In this document: positions 23,380-35,310 of the stretch, one piece after another
How the letters are laid out: each line of letters begins with the position of its first letter
How positions within the stretch are numbered: the stretch's first letter is position 1
Source of the DNA: Xylogone sp. PMI_703
Taxonomy: Eukaryota; Ascomycota; Leotiomycetes
Reading direction: 5' to 3'
NCBI GenBank assembly: GCA_021399445.1
Contig: JAJTUQ010000001.1
Span: forward strand, 7,936,001 to 8,000,000
Length of the DNA: 64,000 nucleotides
Notes under the pieces: generated by a model
What the model was told of the DNA's origin: nothing
The model's input: only the letters and a program-made list of their open reading frames with translations
Databases searched by the model: none
Made by a program: the position numbers and the translations under genes

Positions 23380-24668
23380 TATGTCTCTTTTCCGTTGATC
23401 AGTCCAAACGTGACCTTTCTATGAATCTCACTACTTCTACTATTATTATTAAATAGCGTCAGTTTACCCTCATCGAGTAGTTTCCAATTGAGGGAAGGAA
23501 GTGGTGTGTGGTTTTGTTTCGTTTGCTTTGCTCTTGCTCTTTCCCACTCGCTATTTCGTTGATTTCCAGATTTGGAAGAGAATTTTGAAGCTCTTGTTTG
23601 ATACGCGGGTATGCGCTAGTGCCGCGCACTAAGTGGCCAACCAGGAAGCTTGGGGGAGGGGAGCGAGGGGCACGTGGCACGTGCGGTTGATGACGTCTGG
23701 GATGGCAGAGGGGGTAGATACATGGACGTGTTGATTTACATTTTTTAGACATCGGAAAGGAGTTTGCTTGCAGATTGATTTTCGAATGGATTGTTTAGAT
23801 TGTGTTGGGAATTATGCTTTAAAACTGTTATATATAAACGTCTGGGTTCTTCGGGAAGCTATGTTAGTGACAATAGCTGAACTTAACCTCCTCCTGAACT
23901 ACAGAGCCGCATTTAACCAGTATTTACAATCATGAAGAGTCAAACACCAAAGACGAAGTGATAATGATACTATTGCATAAATATCTTCATGGCATGTACT
24001 AAAACACATTGTGTGAATAGTCTTTGTCCAGCCCATCAGCTCAGGAATATTTACCTGCTACAAAGCAGCCAGCAAGCTATTCCCGTTGCACTAGTTAGAA
24101 CCAACAATTACACAACACAATTCACTCTTGTCAATGGGTCCACCCATTTTGAATATAGGTAGAGGATAACAGAAGATTGGAGTAGTGAAGATAAAACCGC
24201 CTCCTGACCTCCCCATGATCATCTCAAGCATCGTAGTTAGAAACAGAGCTGATTGAAACGGTAGAGTCACAAGCTAGCCGTTCACAGAATGCAGAACATC
24301 AAATATAATCAAAGTAGAGTCAGACATTAAGTGCCAAAACTCGGGCTTCTTGCATGAGACAAAAGGACCATAGTAAGTCCCATATGCTAATTCATAGTCA
24401 CATTTCCTTCCCCTCCTCACCGCATCCACGAGACAAAGAAAGATAAGCACCCTCCCAGATCCGGAAACACCGTAGAAAGAGCGATATTTCATACATCTAA
24501 TAGTTCCGCCCTTTTCGCCGCTTCAAGCAAAACCCGAGTAAGCAAGCGAGCATCTATACGTAAAGTAACAGAAAGTTGTACATTGACGCCAGCCATCCGG
24601 AGAAACCATGGATATCCTTTTGACATTAAAAGTAATTTTGTGCTTCATTAACGGGGTCCTGCTTTTTT
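23380..24668. other. PUS7 upstream region and Zn2Cys6 gene 3' flank
   Basis: 1.29 kb without a supported gene. A run of ATT repeats lies near 23440. The segment close to 24650 is probably the 3' UTR of the transcription factor. Confidence 0.6.
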
Positions 24669-27600
24669 CTACCGCATTTGGTGATCAATATCCTCTAAAA
24701 CGCCGTTCTCGAAACTAGGATATCCCATCGCACCGTTTGTTGGTCCGGTGCCATTATTATTTCCCCATTGCATATCTGCCCAATCCCATTCCAGCGTCAT
24801 GGGCATCTGCCACAGATCTTGTGGTACCATCGGTTGTTGGAAGTTATTCGGGTTCATTGGGTTATTTATATCGCCGCCATTTGCAAAACCCTGAAGGCTA
24901 GCAAAGGGGTTAGTGAGGTCAGTCAGGCTTGGATGGGCGAAATCGGCTGCTGGAAAGTCGTTCCAGCTATTGTTCGTTGGCGGCGTCGCGCTGTGAGTTT
25001 GGGACATGGGGCTGAACCCGTTGAGAAGGGGATTAGGGGTGTGCTTTGTTTGGGTGTTCGGGTTCGGAGTGAATTGCATTTGAGGTGTACTATGAATCGA
25101 AGCACTACCATTAACGCTTCCCGCATTCGACATTGGGGTTTGTGGTATAGGTGTTGATTTGGAAGTTGCTGTTGTCGTTGATCCTGCCGTTCCAGTTCCA
25201 TTAACTTTCGAAGTAGGATCATCATTACTCTTCCGTTTTCTTCGGGACGATGTTTCCTTTTCAGCTTTATCAAGCACAACCTTGGCGATTCGCTCGAATT
25301 CAGAACAGACGCTCAGCATACGTTTTACTCCTCCATTTTCTTCTTCCTGGCCAAGCATTGAAAGAAAATTGACAACGAGATTCATTAATCGTACATCGGA
25401 ACGAGCGCGCGGGTCTTGAGGGTTTTGAAGGATGTTACCAAAGAGGGTGACGAGGGCCGAAACGGGGAAATAAAGAATAAGCCTGCCCGACGTTAGTAAC
25501 TGAATCTCCAGGCTTTGCAGAACGAGAAAGAAGGGATAAAGCAAGGAAAACCCCATACCAGACACACGCAAAATCGCCCTGCGGCACGTACTTGATTAAA
25601 TGTATCGAAGCACGAGCCGCAGAAACACACAAAGCTGCTGATGAAAAGACGCGAGGGTTCAATGGTCTTGCATTTAACCCCTGGATAGCATAATTCGAGA
25701 GCCTGCTCGTCCAGTACCCATGATGGACAGACATTCGATGAATAGTAGTCAAACAGTTATAGTAGGAAAAGTGCAGCACAACAACGTGGAGGATGAGAGG
25801 GGTGTGGGAGGCCTTGATTTCATGTTCTGGACGGAAGTCGACGGGAATGCTGTCTTTCCATTCTTCCAATTCATGGTCCAGTTCACCGATGGTATTCAAA
25901 AGCTCGCCATCAGACTGCTTGGAAGCTTTGGTAGAGTACAGCTGCTTGTACACCTTGCTCTCGATCGTGGCAAACTCGCACATTAGACGGAAGAGATTGA
26001 CTTTTCCTTTACCATCAGCCAATGGGATATTGCCAATATTATCGTCAGGATCTGCACTCGGTAGTTCCACATTCATATCGTCATCATCTTGTGCTGGCGG
26101 TCGTCCCGATCGAAGACATATATCCTTGTCCAGCATGTATCCAATCCAGAATACGCGTTTGCGCTGTTCAATCTCAACCGGGTTAAGATTGAAACCGGAG
26201 CCACGCTTGTGGAGGCCTATGCTGTGTGATAATCTGATGGCAGCTGCCACGAGGAAGAAGGATGGCTGCGGATTTGGAGTTCCTTGCAAGAAAAGTGCCA
26301 TGCCAAGCAGCGCTTGCACACTGAGTAAATCAGTATTCCGCATAGTAAGTTCTGCGAGGACGCCCATTGCATTCTTGAGGTAGCCCCAAGCTTTTTCGTC
26401 TTCTTCATGAGGGACGAGATTGCTCATAACGCGAAGTCGATGTGATATAGCTAGTGCGACATTGAGACTTGCCCACCATCCGGAGCCTTCATATGGATCT
26501 CTCGAGTATTGTCGTTCGACGAGGTGTAAGAAAGTAGGTTGGTGGAAAAGTGGAAACATCCAGTTGAAGTTATCGAAGTAGTCTTTTAGTAATGAAAGAC
26601 ATTCCTCTTTGGAAGGTAGGGGTCGGTATACTGGTCGAGCAAATATATCCCCAAACACTTCAGGCTTCCAGTACATAGTCTTGTTGTCATCAATGGACGA
26701 AGAGGATATCATCTCCTGGAAGGAAGTGTCGCCCGTCTTTTCGTTTACCCATTGTATTCCTTTTGGAGAGAAAATAGAGAATCCAGAGGACGACCCTGTT
26801 GAACTGCATCAGAATCTTGTTGCTATGTACTTACCGTATCTCCAGCAATAGCTTACCTATATATCGGGTTTCACCACAGTTATTTGTGACCAGTGAGCAC
26901 ATCATGTCTGACAGTCCTTCTATCTCCTCCTCTGGTTTCTTTTCCACGTTCCCATTCACCTTTTCGGATTCCTTGGGGGCTGGCGGCTCCGGTGAGGCTA
27001 TGGTACTTCGGGGAGTGGAGTTGGTCCCGTCCCGCGGGGTACTGTTTGTGATTGACGGCGAGGTAGGGCCAGAAGCGCGCATTTGTGCGGCTCTTTTCAA
27101 AGCATTCTTCTCCGACAGTTGTTTCTCCAATGTACCTAGATCTGTGCGTCCGTTATCGTCGTCGAGTAAACCTTCAATAATATTAGCTATTTGAATATAT
27201 GGCATCGAATTCAGCGCATGAAGCAAGAGAAGCCGTGGTAAGATTATTGACAAGGCAGCAAGTCTTGCCATCCACCTAAGAACCTACCAGAGAGCCTCAA
27301 TAAACTTTCCATGCGTCCCAGACGATTTTCTAGTCCCTCGATATACTTCGCCCTAAATCCAAGCCGTTAGCAAGCACGTCGCAAAACCAAAAACTCAGCC
27401 AGTTCTTGGATTAGTCATATGCGAAGACACACCCTTTAGGAGGATTCCTCTTCTTCTCCACCTGCGTAAAGATACATTCGGTCTTGTAGTTTATACAGTG
27501 CGAGCAGGCGGGCATCTTCCCGTCGCACTTGATCTTCTTCTTCCGACACATATCGCAAGCCTATATATAAGAGCACGCGGCAAGACGCACAGCAATTAGC

Positions 27601-28116
27601 CCACAGTTGCCAATCCAGAAACAGGTAAAACACCATCACGATCAAACATTAAGTAAAAGAAACTGGGGCTTTTTCTTCCTCCTCTCCCACTTTCTAGTTC
27701 ATTTTTGGCTTTTGTCTTTTTAATTCCCGCATACTGAGCCATTTGGAGCTCTTTGCCCACGACTTTCGTGGGTGTTTTTCTCCCCCATTCGGCTTCGGCA
27801 CTTCCACCACGCCGAAGGCCCAGTTTCTTTTCTGGATCGTGTACCGCAACCTTTGTTGAAAAGAGAAGAAGAGGGATTGGAGATTTTATCCTACCCTTGC
27901 GATCCTCCTCCGCTTGGCCTCATTAGCCTCATTGGAATCATGGCTGTCGTCGAAGTTCGGGGCCTCGAACATGGAGGCTGAGAGGTCGGGCATGGTGGGC
28001 GGCAGGTCGAAGCCGTCATGGCCATAGTTGCCAAAGATGCGAGGCGGCGTATTGGTCAGCGGCGGCGGGTGGATGGACGGCATATTGAAGGAGTGCGAGC
28101 TGCTCGGATCGTCCAT
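24669..28116 (-). CDS. Zn2Cys6 transcription factor with fungal middle homology domain
   Basis: Six exons: 27895-28116, 27433-27560, 27288-27352, 26857-27171, 25559-26795, 24669-25482; 926 aa, all phases consistent. A basic patch (AKRRRIAR) leads into the zinc cluster [19 protein letters not shown] and then [10 protein letters not shown], spaced C-x2-C-x6-C-x6-C-x2-C-x6-C. A linker and coiled coil follow ([20 protein letters not shown]). The middle homology region (Fungal_trans) is in exon 5: [46 protein letters not shown] with RPPAQDDDD after it. The C-terminus is Asn/Pro/Thr-rich, a likely activation region. The target pathway cannot be read from sequence. The first four exons are short and mostly joined by non-textbook donors (GTAGGA, GTGTGT, GTAGGT), so exon edges there are less certain. 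Confidence 0.88.
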
Positions 28117-31100
28117 AGCGGGGGTGAGTGGGATTTACATGAAGGTCGAGCAGCGAGGGGAAAGGTTCCTGGAGCAGAAGGCAGTGGTTTGGGAGAGTTT
28201 GATGGAAATGATGTATTTGCCGGAAAATAAGTTTGTAAGCTTTCAGGAGGCCCGTCAGAGAATTGGTGGTGTACGTAGTGCCGCCGTAGCAATAGTGGCA
28301 CTGCGCCTGCGGGCTGCCTGCCTGGGTTTCGCTCGCTCGGGTCCTGGGGCACTGTCTGGTGTCTCTGGGGGCATTGTTTGGGCTCTTCTCTCCAGCGACA
28401 CAAGGAACGCCACCACAGCACCAACGCTGGCCTCGGTGCGAATGATGACCCAGCCAACCAGCCCGATTGAACGCTGTCGTATTCGGTCCTGCAAGAACGA
28501 CGTCTTGCTCGGTCCTGCTTATGTCATCGACCCTGTCAACCTTTCTAGCTTACAGTATTTATACAGTATTATGCCCTCTTTGGTCCTAGCAGCGAGCTCT
28601 GTGAGGGGTTCTGGAACGGGGTCTGGTTGGCTGCGGTGGCTCAGTGCATACCCGCCGCACGTGAGAAGCCGTCAGAGCTAGCAGGCTGGGCGGATTCACC
28701 ATGAGAGGCACAGCAAAGAGGAAGGATTCTACAGATAGCATCCTATTGTTACCGGACAGTATACAATATCAAACGATCCTCTTCTGCCGTTTCTGGGTGG
28801 ATGTACAATACGCAATTGCCGTAACTGAAGTTAGGGCCCGCACCCAAATGACGGCACCGGAGGCACTTGGTCTCCCGGAGGGGGTTGTCAGATTCTACTG
28901 GACACTTCCGAACTGTATCGCGTGGAACCAGATATGAATACAACAGTACAGAGTACCGAGCCACCGGTTCTTACAGGTCAGGAGTCAACGCTCAGCCTCC
29001 CCCAATTCGGGCTCTCCAGCGATTGGATAGGGCTTAAAGGTCCGGAAGGTTGATCAATTGGGTCAGGAGGGAGAAGATGAAGGAGTCAAGTGAGGTATTT
29101 AGACTCTGCAATTCTCAGAATCCAGCACTCGGATCGCTCCCTGTTCTTAACCTCTTGCCCAGGATCGGGAACGGGCGGCAACCAAAGCAATCCGATTGTG
29201 CAGCGTGCTGCAAGGCCAGAGGGTGCTCAGCCTTGAAGAGATGGCCTTGTGATATCAAATTCCAGGGAGCTTCTTCCACATGGTTGATTAAGGAATTCGA
29301 AAAAAAGAAAAACTTGAATACAAGGTGGATGAGGAGAATAAATAGCTTCGGAAGAAGACAATCTTCGACACAGCACCTTTCTAAAGATAACAACTTGAAG
29401 ACCCAAATCCCGTAGCTATCTGCGCGTAACTGTTGATGACTAACTATGGATCCTCGTTGTTCAGTAAAGTCCGTTCCCGTCGGCCGTCGGGCGGTAGTGC
29501 AACCCGTTCGCCGAAGCAAAGCGACGGATTGGAGCGGATTTAAGCCGTTCTTGTCCCGTGAATTTCCCGTCTGGCTGCAGAAGCGTGCGAGCCAGGAAAT
29601 AAGCTCTGCACAAAAGCCATTCTTGCATGAGGGCCCACCACTTATCATGAATTACCAGTATTGGTCTAAATCCCACCCAATCACTCTCTCGCACCAGTGC
29701 ACTTGTGGCAGAATACGAAGGCACCGTATTCTAACACGAAAAACGAGGTACCTCCGTATCGCATGGCCCGATTGGGACACGCCGGATTGCCCAGTCTGGA
29801 CGCTGCATGCCAATTTCATGCCTTTGGAGTGTCTCGAGATCTCAGATTATAAATAATAAAATCAAGATCATCTTATTAAACTGGTACGGTAATTATCCAT
29901 AACCCGTCTGCTTCTGCAGATGACAAAATGCGGGGGAGACATGACAAAGTCATGTTCAGGTCGATCCTGAGAAACTTTAAAACCTACTCGTAATTAATAA
30001 TACAAGTTTGAGAAGTGCATGTCGGATTAAGGTTGGTATGCATTTTACGTTTTTGCTGTGCTGTCTCTGGGGAAGCTACAGAGTACACTAGGAGCATCCT
30101 GCCTGGAAAGGTTATCTCTGGCTTGACGACTCGCGGATAAGTAACAGTTGGCAGACAATATGAAGAAATACCCAATGTGAGTCTGTACTGTAGCAGACTG
30201 CAACACCCCCAGTCTCTATCCAACTAACTGATTGTCCTACCACCACTCGTCAATCCCTCAGCATACAGTAAGCCAAAGATCCCTTCTCAAAAATCACCTC
30301 ATCACCCGCACACAATGATAATTAATTACCCCTCTAGCTCTTCCTGTGACACATGTGAAACCCGAGCACAAAATCCACAAAGCCACTCCTCCATGGAGAA
30401 ATCCTCTCCCATCAGAGTATGTAAGAGGCAATGATTGCGAAGTGTAATGAGTCACTGGGCCATGAATCAGCCTCCAGATTTCTCCTGTGAAGGAGCTTTG
30501 ATTAATTATCAAGAATGAGTCCAAAACGTTCATATACTGTACGTTCTCTTTTGTTGCACATCGCAGTATCTGCCAAGACGCCAGGCATCTATCTCTTCCT
30601 TTGTATAGTCACTTATTTGACTCGCTATCTTGTTCTAAGCTATATCACATATTATTTTGTTGCAAATCGCAGCTTGTGCCAAGAGGGATTTAGACCTCAC
30701 TATCTTTAAGCGTGGTCCATGATGTTGTGGGTTGTTGTCGTTATTAGTTGTTATAGATGTATCTCCAGTAATGTTAGACTCCAGTACGGTGGTTCTTGAA
30801 CCTGTAGCCATTAGTCTTTTAATCAAGATACCAAAGTAAGCAGGAGGATAAGAACAGAGAAAGGCAAAACTGATAAGACGTCATTGATATAGACTTTAGA
30901 TGAAGGACAGCGCTTTTAATATAGATCTGTACTTATCCAGTACAATGGGACCCTTCCCTTCCTGCTATCCACACATACGTCACAGCTGGGCAAAGAAACA
31001 GATCTTACACCATAGGAGTTATACCACACAGTGACATATACAAAACCACGTCTCTAAGAAGTCAAGAAACAGGCATCTGCACCCCCATCTTGCACAAAGA

Positions 31101-31805
31101 CTAATATCTTTTGCACTTTTTTGTATTGGTTTTCAAGTCTAGCATTATATCCCACCACACACACTCACATCTCCGCGCGTAATGTGGGAGCGAATGAGAA
31201 AAGGATACTACTCCTATCAGGAGCGCCGTATTTTTTCCCTTCCTCGTTCCACCCAGCTTCCTCTCCGACCCCAAGTTTCCCCCCTTAAACCACCCGAGTT
31301 TTCCGACGAACAGCGCCTTCCCTAGGAAAAAGATACTCAAACGGATATAAAGTCACCGCCACTACTACTATGAAACGCACTGCTTTTGATAGCATGGGAA
31401 AAAAGATAAATAACTCAGATTCTCAGAACCGCAATGTCCAAAGCAAAAAAAGCAAGAGACCTTTCTGCTCTGGTATGATCGCAGATCAGAGAAACGAACG
31501 AAAATAAATAAAAAGCAAAAAATGGGAGAGAGAGAGTTTTGAAAAGAAATGAGAATCCCAGCTGCTCATTAACTTAGGTAGGTACGCAAAGAGTTTATCA
31601 AACAGAGAACGCCAGTTGTAATGCCAATCACACTCCCACTCGAACACATATAGGAAATTATTCAGGGGTCGCCGAGAAACAACGAAGTTCCATGAACAAT
31701 CTCTTCTTCTAAATACCTTGAGCAGGTATCCGTCGAGCCTGAAGGAACCCTCTAGACCTTGCCTCTTATCCCTAGACACCAACAAGCAAAGGAGAATGCC
31801 TTCTT
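28117..31805. other. Gene-free stretch, 3.7 kb
   Basis: No gene is supported. A plus-strand frame of 217 codons (28028-28681) overlaps the first exon of the transcription factor and looks like a shadow. Near 31100-31480 the minus strand is pyrimidine/purine asymmetric. It probably holds the long promoter and 5' leader of the Zn2Cys6 gene on the left and the 3' UTR of the membrane-protein gene on the right. Confidence 0.55.
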
Positions 31806-33477
31806 TCAGACCTCCTCCGTAAATCTAGAGGTATGAGACCCATCCTGCGAAGGATGCGACCGTCCAAGTACATCGGGTCGTCGTGGTGGGTTCAGTGAAG
31901 GACTTGGTGGATCGGCGAATGGGCCTTCAGTGGTTACCGGGGTTCGTGCTGGACCGGGCTGGACCGTTGGCATAACGCTCTCCCGGGGGGCTTGCAGACC
32001 TATCTGTCCTAACGGACCAGCAATAGCACCAGGAAATGTCGGCGTTCCAGGACCGTAACCCCCTTTGGAGTCTCGATAGAACGAAGATCCTCTGAGACTC
32101 ATGTCCTCCAACCCTTCCTCCCCACCGTAGCCATCACCGCCTGTCTGCAGTACGGAAGGAAGTTTGCGTCCTGACACCCTGTAGAAGCTACGCTCGCCTG
32201 CACCAGCCGAGGAAACAGTGCGGTTGCTCTCCGACTTTTGCGAGAACCGCTTATAGAGCGGCATCGCAGTGAGGGCAGCAGGCAAGGCTCTCTGTGTCAT
32301 ACCCATTGGCGGAGGACCTTGGGGACCACTTCCCGTGGCCGTCTGTGTAGTTGCACCTGGTTCACTGTTGCGATTAGAAAGCGAGAGCATAGGTTTACCC
32401 TTTCTCCATCTAAGGATGAATAGCAGGAGGAAAATAATCATAGCAAGGCCAGCTATTGATCCAACCACTCCACCGATAACGGCAGGCGTTGATGAGTTTG
32501 AATTTGAACCCGAGCCATTTCCAGAGCCTGCGATACTGGACGATGTGGATGATGCTGGGTTCCCAGCACCACCCAAAATTGCACTACCATCGGTACCAGC
32601 AGCGGGGGCTTCGGTAGTAATAAATGGCACTATCGAGTCTGATGAAGCAAATGAAGATGTGGAAGATGGCAGCAGGGAGCTAGTTGCTAAGATAGACGAG
32701 GTTGTGGTGGAATTGAAGAACGATGCGGTTAAGCTCGTAGAGTTTGTGGTGATTCCTGGAAACAAGATTAGCCAATTGCATTTATTCTACCTCAGCTGCT
32801 GGGCAGGGTGTCCTACTGTTAGAAACCGAAGTGGAATTAATAGGGAACGAAGCAAAACTGGTAGGTACTGCTGAAGTGGGAGGAGTGGATGTCAAGACCG
32901 CTGAAATGCTCGAACTAGAAAGTAAAGACTGTGATGCTAATGTATCAACACCAGCTGTGGAAGTGCTTGAAGAGATAATCAGGCCAACCGGCGAGAATGG
33001 GAGCGTAGTCGGAATTGCAGGAATTGACAGACTTGGCAGAGTAGGAGGGGTCGGTAGACTTGGTACTGCAAGAGGTGGACTCGGTGAATTCGATGCCGCA
33101 GGTGGGACGGGAGTCAGCGTAAGAGAAGCCAGTGGTGTCGCAGTCCCTGGTGGTAAAGTGACTGGCTCGAATGTCTGAACGCCCAAGGTATGCCCATTCT
33201 CATCGACGGTAATCTGCTGAACCACCGCAATTGTCTCAATGGTCACCGTGCTTGAAGTATCTGTTCCATCCAACTGCCGCCTCTGCAATCGCTGCTGCTC
33301 CTGATCGTGGTCATGCCCGCCGTCGGCCTGATGTTGGTGAGAGTGGGAGTGGGAGTGAGAGTGAGTATGAACGTTGTGATTGTGGTATTGATTGTGGTCG
33401 TGATGGTGCTCGCGATGAGCTCTGTCGTTGTGCTGGGCCAGAAGGAGTGATGACCCAGCACTGTCGTCGTCGCTCAT
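31806..33477 (-). CDS. His-rich, Ser/Thr-rich single-pass membrane protein (Mid2-like architecture)
   Basis: Two exons, 32817-33477 and 31806-32755; 536 aa. The 61-nt intron removes an in-frame stop and restores frame (A|GA). From the N-terminus: an unusual His block (HREHHHDHNQYHNH, then HSHSHSHSHQH) at residues about 22-48; a dibasic RR site; a Ser/Thr/Pro-rich region of about 250 residues, suited to O-mannosylation; one transmembrane span (VIGGVVGSIAGLAMIIFLLL); a basic stop (RWRKGK); and a Pro/Gly-rich cytosolic tail. This resembles Mid2/Wsc-type wall stress sensors and other fungal plasma-membrane proteins, but there is no WSC or CFEM cysteine pattern. No signal peptide is visible at the chosen Met, and an in-frame stop lies shortly upstream, so a signal-encoding first exon may be missing from this model. 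Confidence 0.65.
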
Positions 33478-35310
33478 GGCAGTGACGTGTTTCCCCCGAA
33501 CAACTTTCTCTCCGTGCTGCTTCGCAGCCTACACTTCTACCTTCTTGACTTCAGGATGAAGTCGAAGTCGCGAGTTGAGCGCGATGTCGCAACGAGGCGT
33601 CAACTCATTGCCGTCGTCAGGCAGCGCACGGGGTTGGGGAGGAAGAAATTCGAGTCGGCAGTGGGACAGGTGACATGGTCTCGCTCTCTCGCTTTTCCGC
33701 TCCTCCTGGTCTTCCTTCTCGCTCCCTTGGGCGATGGTGATGGCTGCTTTCCTGCGTGCCATCATGGGGGGCCCTGACTGGTCCAATCTCGCTTGGGAGG
33801 GCCTAGTGGCTGCGGGCCTTCCGCTGGCAAATGGGCACGCAAGAAAGGGCATTGGGCTGCAGGGGCACCCGAGATGGTCGCTCTGCCGTGGCTGCTAAGG
33901 AAATCTAATTTTCTGCCCTGACAGCTTGTGCTTGGCGAAGCGAGGCTCAATATCAAAGCTTCCCGGCGCAGGTGATACGGCCCTCCAGCAAACGAAAGGA
34001 TTCCCAAGTCCGTATCCACCATCTCGTTTCCCTCTCTTGCGGTCACTTACGTACCACCCAGCATCCCATTACGAGTGGTTCCAATATGGCCGTGATGATG
34101 CTGCTATGCACGGGTGGCTGAGCGCCCGTCATCATCTTGATGCTCGTGCCCATGTTGTGTCTGCCCAGACGGCAGTGAGCAGTCGCACTGCGCTTGCGAC
34201 CATTCGTTCCTGAAGATCTCGGAGAGAATAAAATGAACACGATGACTAACCTTGTACTATTTCGGGGTCGAGACTCATCGTCAAACAAACTATGGCCACT
34301 ACTACGCTAGTGGGTAGGGATCGAACCTGCCTCTGGATAAGGATGCTAATAGCCTTTCTTCAGCACTGCGCAGAGCTACGGTACACTCCGTCCTACTGTG
34401 TATAGTGGAGCCAGCATAGTCAAATGATACTGTAGTGCAGTATTGTGAAGGCGAGCTATCCCTGACCTGCTTGAATTCTCACCATTTCTTGCATTCATTA
34501 CCGAGCCGCATTAGTGGATATCATGCTGTCAACTAACTATAACCTTGATACTTATTAGCAGACGACCGAAAGCAAAATAGGGGAGTCTCCACTTAAAGAG
34601 AAGAACAGCCTCCAAAATAAATTTATTCAATGCAAGAGCGGGAAGGAGAACGGGAAGGCAAGGTTGCGCGTGCGATATTATCAATACTGCCTTGCTCCGT
34701 ACCATAGGAGGCGAATATGTTGCTAGTATTGAAATTAGCTGGACTTGTTTTGGCGCAGGTGTTGCAGAAAAAAAACTCGCTATTTTAATTCGCGGATCTA
34801 CCCTTGTAGCATTCGTAAGTTCCTGAAAGCGCTAACAAATCGCCCTGTATGAAATCTGAGGTCCTTCCAGGCCTTTGTTGTCGTGTACCAATGATGTCGC
34901 GGTTCGGAAGGATTTGCTGCAGGTCCACGGGGCGAAGGCATTTCGTCTCCACTGCTTCTTCTTTGCTTCTTGTTTACAGCACAAAGAGCTGCGAACCTGT
35001 CCGTCCCACCGCAAGTAGCACCACACGAACGTCCACTTCTTTCGCGGGTATCGAGGTACTAAAAATAGGGAATTAATTCAGCGTGCCCATTGGCGTAGCT
35101 ACCTTTAGGCTAGGCTCTGCCTTTCAAAAGTTGTGGCCTCAGGATTTAAGGACCTAGATCCCCGCCATTAGTGGGGATCAATGTATCCCAGATTGGGAAA
35201 CCGTTCATTCAGCGAGCAGTGCAGTATTGACGCCGTCCAGATGCAGCGCGCAGGTCTAGAATACACCATAATAACACTTCCTAGCGGTCAAACGAACTTG
35301 ACCCAGCGTC
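33478..35310. other. Divergent intergenic region, 1.8 kb
   Basis: No protein gene is supported. A tRNA/U4-like sequence of about 80 bp lies near 34304-34385 on the minus strand (see findings). Both flanking genes point away from this region. Confidence 0.55.

Noticed and set aside
28028..28681. 217-codon plus-strand open frame
   Set aside because: It runs antisense over exon 1 of the Zn2Cys6 factor and its leader. Composition is odd, with no domain and no plausible splice continuation.
33231..33485. Plus-strand frame antisense to the His-rich region
   Set aside because: It is a mirror of the repetitive His/Ser codons on the minus strand; the minus-strand frame has the membrane-protein features.
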